Below are positions 60,885 to 64,000 of a stretch of 64,000 bases of DNA, piece after piece; the first letter of the stretch is position 1, and each line of letters starts with the position of its first letter. The notes below the pieces were generated by a model. That model made no database searches. It had not been told where the DNA came from and was given only the letters and a program-made list of their open reading frames with translations. A program made the position numbers and the translations under genes. The stretch spans positions 1 to 64,000 of the forward strand of contig DASZTG010000094.1 of NCBI GenBank assembly GCA_035548375.1, written 5' to 3'. This stretch comes from JACQAP01 sp035548375. Lineage in GTDB: Bacteria; Pseudomonadota; Gammaproteobacteria; Burkholderiales; JACQAP01.

Positions 60885-61867
60885 GCGCGGCCCCTCGCTT
60901 TCTGCAGAGCTTCGGTCACCGCGGCGCGAGCAAGTTCGACCTTGAACGCGTTGTGCCGCAGCGGCTGCGCGCCTTCGACGCTGGCTCGCGCAGCAGCCGC
61001 AATGGCGCCGTTGCCCGGTTGCTTGCCCGTGATAGCGCGCTCTGCCGCCTCGACCCTCCATGGCTTGTGGGCAACACCGCCGAGTACGACGCGCGCGTCG
61101 CGCACGATGCCATCCCGGATGTCGAGCCCCGCGGCAACCGACACCAGCGCGAATGCGTAGCTGGCACGATCCCGCACCTTGAGGTAGTGCGCATGCGCGG
61201 CGAACGGCGATGGCGGAAGCTCGACGGCGACGATCAGCTCGCCCGGTTTCAGCGTCGTGTCGAACTGCGGCGTGTTGCCCGGCAACCGGTGGAAGTCCGC
61301 GATCGGGATCCGCCTCGTGTCGCTGGCGCCACGTACTTCGACCACCGCATCCAGCGCGGCCAGCGCTACGGACATGTCCGACGGATTCGTGGCGACGCAT
61401 TCATCGCTCGCGCCGAATAGCGCGTGGATGCGGTTGTAGCCGTCGCGCGCGGCGCATCCCGATCCGGGATCGCGCTTGTTGCAGGCGGGGAAGGCCGTGT
61501 CATAAAAATAGTAACAGCGGGTTCGCTGCATGAGATTGCCGCCGACGCTCGCCATGTTGCGCAATTGCGGCGAGGCGCCGGCGAGGAAAGCCTGCGACAG
61601 CAGCGGATAGCGCGTCCGCACCAGCGGATGGTTGGCGGCGTCGCTGTTCCTGACCATCGCGCCGATACGCAATCCGCCGTCGGGTAATTCGGTAACGGTC
61701 GCGAGCGGCAGTCGCGAGATGTCGATAATTCGTTCGGGTTGCTCGATGCCGCCTTTCATGAGATCGAGCAGGTTGGTGCCACCCGCCAGGAATCGGCTGC
61801 CCTGGATTTCGCCTGACTGCAGCGCCCCATCGATGCTGCCGGCGCGCTCGTATTCGAATGTTTGCAT
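60881..61867 (-). CDS. paoB: Aldehyde oxidoreductase FAD subunit, PaoB-like
   Basis: A 328-residue FAD-binding subunit of the XDH family. FAD motifs: FLAGGTNLLDLMKGG at 25-39 and the SVGGNLMQRTRC block near 107-118. The following four cysteines (RCYYFYD, ACNKRDPGSGC, SDECVATNPSD) match the extra [4Fe-4S] site that distinguishes PaoB from other FAD subunits. Start ATG 61867 lies four bases from the end of the 2Fe-2S gene; its own stop overlaps paoC. Confidence 0.9.
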   Translation of the reverse strand: MQTFEYERAGSIDGALQSGEIQGSRFLAGGTNLLDLMKGGIEQPERIIDISRLPLATVTELPDGGLRIGAMVRNSDAANHPLVRTRYPLLSQAFLAGASPQLRNMASVGGNLMQRTRCYYFYDTAFPACNKRDPGSGCAARDGYNRIHALFGASDECVATNPSDMSVALAALDAVVEVRGASDTRRIPIADFHRLPGNTPQFDTTLKPGELIVAVELPPSPFAAHAHYLKVRDRASYAFALVSVAAGLDIRDGIVRDARVVLGGVAHKPWRVEAAERAITGKQPGNGAIAAAARASVEGAQPLRHNAFKVELARAAVTEALQKARGRA

Positions 61868-61871
61868 GCGC

Positions 61872-62573
61872 TCAGCTCCGGTTGGCGACGCTGCGCACGG
61901 CGGCGACGATGTTGACGTAGGCGCCGCAGCGGCAAATGTTCCCGCTCATGCGCTCGCGAATCTCCGCGTCGCCGAGCAATACCGGCCCGGTCTGCCGCAC
62001 GTCTGGCGTGACAGCGCTGGCCGTCCCGGCCGCCACTTCTTCGACAAGCGCAACCGCGGAGCACACCTGGCCAGGCGTGCAATAGCCGCATTGAAACGCA
62101 TCGTGAGCGACGAAGGCACGTTGCAGCGGGTGCAACGCCTGCGGCGCGCCGAGACCTTCGATCGTCACGACTTCATCGCCGTCGTGCGACAACGCGAGCG
62201 ACAGGCAGGAATTGACTCGCCGCCCGTTGACAAGAACCGTACAGGCACCGCATTGGCCGCGATCGCAACCCTTCTTGGTGCCGGTCAATTGCAGGTTTTC
62301 ACGCAGCACATCGAGCAAGGTGGTGCGCGGATCGACATCGAGATCGCGTGATGTTCCATTCACGATGAATTGCGCATGCACAGCAGGTGTTTGCACCGGC
62401 GTCCGCGTCACGACATCGGTATTCGCGTCCACCTGCTGCGCGGCTTGCAACCGCGATGCGGCGACCATGCCAACGGACATTACTCCGGCATCGGCAATGA
62501 ATTTGCGGCGGGAGTTTCCCGCGCGGGACAATCCGCGCGAGCCTTCGGATGTTTCGGCCAAGAGGTCCTCCAT
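61872..62573 (-). CDS. paoA: Aldehyde oxidoreductase [2Fe-2S] subunit with Tat signal, PaoA-like
   Basis: A 233-residue iron-sulfur subunit. The Tat leader is NSRRKFIADAGVMSVGMVAA near residue 20-40. The two [2Fe-2S] sites are GTKKGCDRGQCGACTVLVNG with VNSC, and CGYCTPGQVC with GNICRCGAY. The Tat signal moves the whole three-subunit complex to the periplasm in E. coli. The start is chosen at ATG 62573 because it keeps the leader; no ribosome binding site is obvious. No MocA/PaoD-type maturation gene is next to the cluster. Confidence 0.9.
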   Translation of the reverse strand: MEDLLAETSEGSRGLSRAGNSRRKFIADAGVMSVGMVAASRLQAAQQVDANTDVVTRTPVQTPAVHAQFIVNGTSRDLDVDPRTTLLDVLRENLQLTGTKKGCDRGQCGACTVLVNGRRVNSCLSLALSHDGDEVVTIEGLGAPQALHPLQRAFVAHDAFQCGYCTPGQVCSAVALVEEVAAGTASAVTPDVRQTGPVLLGDAEIRERMSGNICRCGAYVNIVAAVRSVANRS

Positions 62574-62834
62574 GAACGAGAACAGGCGATTGACAAGCAG
62601 GGCGCGGCGCGAGGGAATCGCGGGCGACGGAGGAAATCGTGACCTTGGTTCTGCAAGGAACATGCCGCGCGGAAAACGTGGCACGACGACCATGGGAGGA
62701 GGCTTATTTCAGGGATTCACGCGATATCGGACAGTTCTCGCGGTGCGAGCCCCGTAAGTCTTGCATCGATGCGGAAAGATTTTCAGCGACAAGCGCCGAC
62801 CGCGATGCCCTCCGACAAGCGAATCGACCTTTGG

Positions 62835-63338
62835 CTATTTGGCTTGCAACTTGCGCAAGCGCTTCGCGTTGGCGCCCGCGCGTGTGCGAATCGGCGTGAG
62901 GGCTCGCTGAGCGATTTTCCCGGTTTCGCCCGACAACTTGCTCGCCGACAGGGCAGACCGGCCAAGACCAGTGCGCACCAATCTCAATTGGCGCCGGGCA
63001 ACCTGGCGATGCGTGCCCGGCAACGCAAGCGAGAGCAATGCGGGCATGCCAGAAAAAAACTGGCCGAACGCGAATGCCGCGTAGCGCTGGCTGGCGAATA
63101 TCGACTCCATGGCCATCGCCTGCGCGGATTCGAACCCCGCATCGAGCTTCTCCTGTTTCATGAGGGCGAATTCCTTGATGTCGTCTGCGCGCGGATTGCT
63201 GCCCGCCGTTCGCATCCGCTCGGTGCGATACGCAATGACCTGCGACGACGCGAGCAGCATCTCCGAAAAGCGCAAACCGAGCACGACCCAGACGCGCCAT
63301 GCGTCCGCGTACGAACGAAATAGCGAAGCGGCATTCAT
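62835..63338 (-). CDS. Phasin-like (PHA granule-associated) protein
   Basis: A 167-residue protein. The N-terminal two-thirds are long amphipathic helices (LRFSEMLLASSQVIAYRTER, EFALMKQEKLDAGFESAQAM) in the style of polyhydroxyalkanoate granule-associated phasins, with a short hydrophobic segment (AFGQFFSGMPALLSL) and a very basic C-terminus (RTRAGANAKRLRKL). The ATG overlaps the stop of the small acidic gene by four bases. Assignment rests on pattern only; no PHA synthase is in the window. Confidence 0.6.
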   Translation of the reverse strand: MNAASLFRSYADAWRVWVVLGLRFSEMLLASSQVIAYRTERMRTAGSNPRADDIKEFALMKQEKLDAGFESAQAMAMESIFASQRYAAFAFGQFFSGMPALLSLALPGTHRQVARRQLRLVRTGLGRSALSASKLSGETGKIAQRALTPIRTRAGANAKRLRKLQAK

Positions 63339-63556
63339 TCGGGATCGTCGTCCTCGAGAACCAGGCCGCCATCGAAGTGACCGAACCGCCTGCCTTCGTT
63401 GCGAGCCGGCAGCTCATAGCGGGGCTCGTACTCCTCGCGCAGCCCAACATGCCGGTCGTCAATTTCCACGCCCAATTCTCCGGGGAAGCCGCTCCAGTCG
63501 ATGGTGCTTTCGTCCTGTTGCGGATCCCACGCTTCGACGATCGTGATCGTGTTCAT
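63335..63556 (-). CDS. Small acidic hypothetical protein
   Basis: A 73-residue acidic protein (NTITIVEAWDPQQDESTIDW at the N-terminus, ending in EDDDPE) with no recognisable domain. AAGGAGATCGAC just before the ATG at 63556 is a strong ribosome binding site, which is the main support for coding. It is coupled by an ATGA overlap to the phasin-like gene downstream. Confidence 0.62.
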   Translation of the reverse strand: MNTITIVEAWDPQQDESTIDWSGFPGELGVEIDDRHVGLREEYEPRYELPARNEGRRFGHFDGGLVLEDDDPE

Positions 63557-64000
63557 GTCGATCTCCTTGGTGAGTACGACAACGAACAGAGCAACTGGCT
63601 TGCCAGCCCAGCACGGCGTCATTAAGCAATTGAGAATGCAGTGCTTACGACCGACGCACGCGATGAAAAAGAACGTGAGCGGGAGATTGTTACCGCTTTC
63701 GCGCGTAATCTTTTCCGATCGCGGAAATTAATCGAGTATGGTCCACAATACGGAGCGGATGCCGGCCGCAAAACCGGCGCCCGTTAGCTAGCAGGGCGGG
63801 AATAATGTCTAACTCTGCGATCGAGAAGATCTTGTCGGCCCTATAGGGCCGACAAAATTTATCGCGTTGGACCGCCGGCACAGCAAACATCACGGATTGG
63901 TGAGACGCCACGCCGTGAGTACATTAGTCGCGGGAACGATCAAAAATCCCTCGCCAGCGCCGAAGCCCGGAGTAGGTTGAACGTAGTCTTCCTTTGGCGC
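63557..64000. other. Right-edge region, no gene supported
   Basis: About 440 bases with only short open frames lacking ribosome binding sites and similarity. It contains a perfect palindrome at 63832-63855 and an AT-richer segment around 63700-63730. Confidence 0.5.
63832..63855. repeat. 24-base perfect palindrome
   Basis: TTGTCGGCCCTA followed directly by its reverse complement TAGGGCCGACAA. As RNA it could form a ten-pair stem with a four-base loop; as DNA it could be a dimeric operator. The plus-strand continuation is aaaattt, not a T-run, so terminator function is doubtful. Confidence 0.7.

Noticed and set aside
63690..63911. Minus-strand 73-codon frame at the right edge
   Set aside because: No ribosome binding site or similarity; the palindrome lies inside it.

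Overview
This is a 64 kb piece of a high-GC (roughly 65%) proteobacterial chromosome. It carries no rRNA, tRNA or housekeeping marker, so placement rests on gene content: a livKHMGF-type transporter fused to a catabolic operon, a PaoABC-like aldehyde oxidoreductase, an HscC/J-protein pair, a MASE2 diguanylate cyclase, large TonB-dependent receptors, a KatE-type catalase and a DUF1800/DUF1501 pair. Together these suggest an aerobic, free-living beta- or gammaproteobacterium (Burkholderiales-like is my best guess; this is inference). No prophage, insertion sequence or CRISPR array was seen.

Layout. 1-6.0 kb: end of an ArsR-type regulator, then a co-directional run of VOC, SRPBCC, YceI, SRPBCC and a DHA2 MFS exporter, followed by a DUF427 protein and a second DHA2 exporter. 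6.1-7.8 kb: a YadG/YadH-like ABC-2 exporter. 7.8-11.1 kb: two tandem short-domain lipoproteins, a secreted FecR-domain protein, an M48 lipoprotein protease and a small Lys-rich secreted protein. 11.2-17.3 kb: a REC-GGDEF cyclase, exonuclease III, a Tat-exported Gfo/Idh/MocA oxidoreductase, a ThuA-domain protein, a methyltransferase and small unknowns. 17.3-25.4 kb: a siderophore-type TonB receptor, an alpha/beta hydrolase divergent from a LysR regulator, and a second TonB receptor followed by a PepSY membrane protein. 25.5-32.6 kb: LysR facing a PRISE-type reductase, MASE2-GGDEF cyclase, glutathione S-transferase, TTC38-like repeat protein, methyltransferase, GFA protein.

32.6-46 kb: KatE, the secreted DUF1800/DUF1501 pair, then a patch of very small genes (DUF3606, a zinc-ribbon protein, two paralogous DUF1508-like proteins, and two separated copies of a small Cys/His protein), an ankyrin lipoprotein, an MddA-like methanethiol methyltransferase divergent from an AraC regulator, a stretch with several predicted RNA helices ending in a clear intrinsic terminator, and a HigBA toxin-antitoxin pair with a palindromic operator inside its promoter. 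46-49.2 kb: hscC and a partner J-like protein without HPD.

49.7-64 kb: a lipoprotein of unknown function, then a seven-gene minus-strand operon in which a branched-chain-amino-acid-type ABC importer is followed by a 3-hydroxyisobutyrate-dehydrogenase-family enzyme and a 2,6-dihydroxypyridine-hydroxylase-like flavoprotein, suggesting uptake plus catabolism of an aromatic or heteroaromatic acid. An orphan polar amino-acid binding protein, the paoABC-like cluster, a phasin-like protein and an acidic small protein close the window. The observations that most merit checking are the candidate structured RNA at 44.1-44.4 kb, the HigBA promoter geometry (possibly leaderless), the small Cys/His paralogues and the transporter-catabolism operon.
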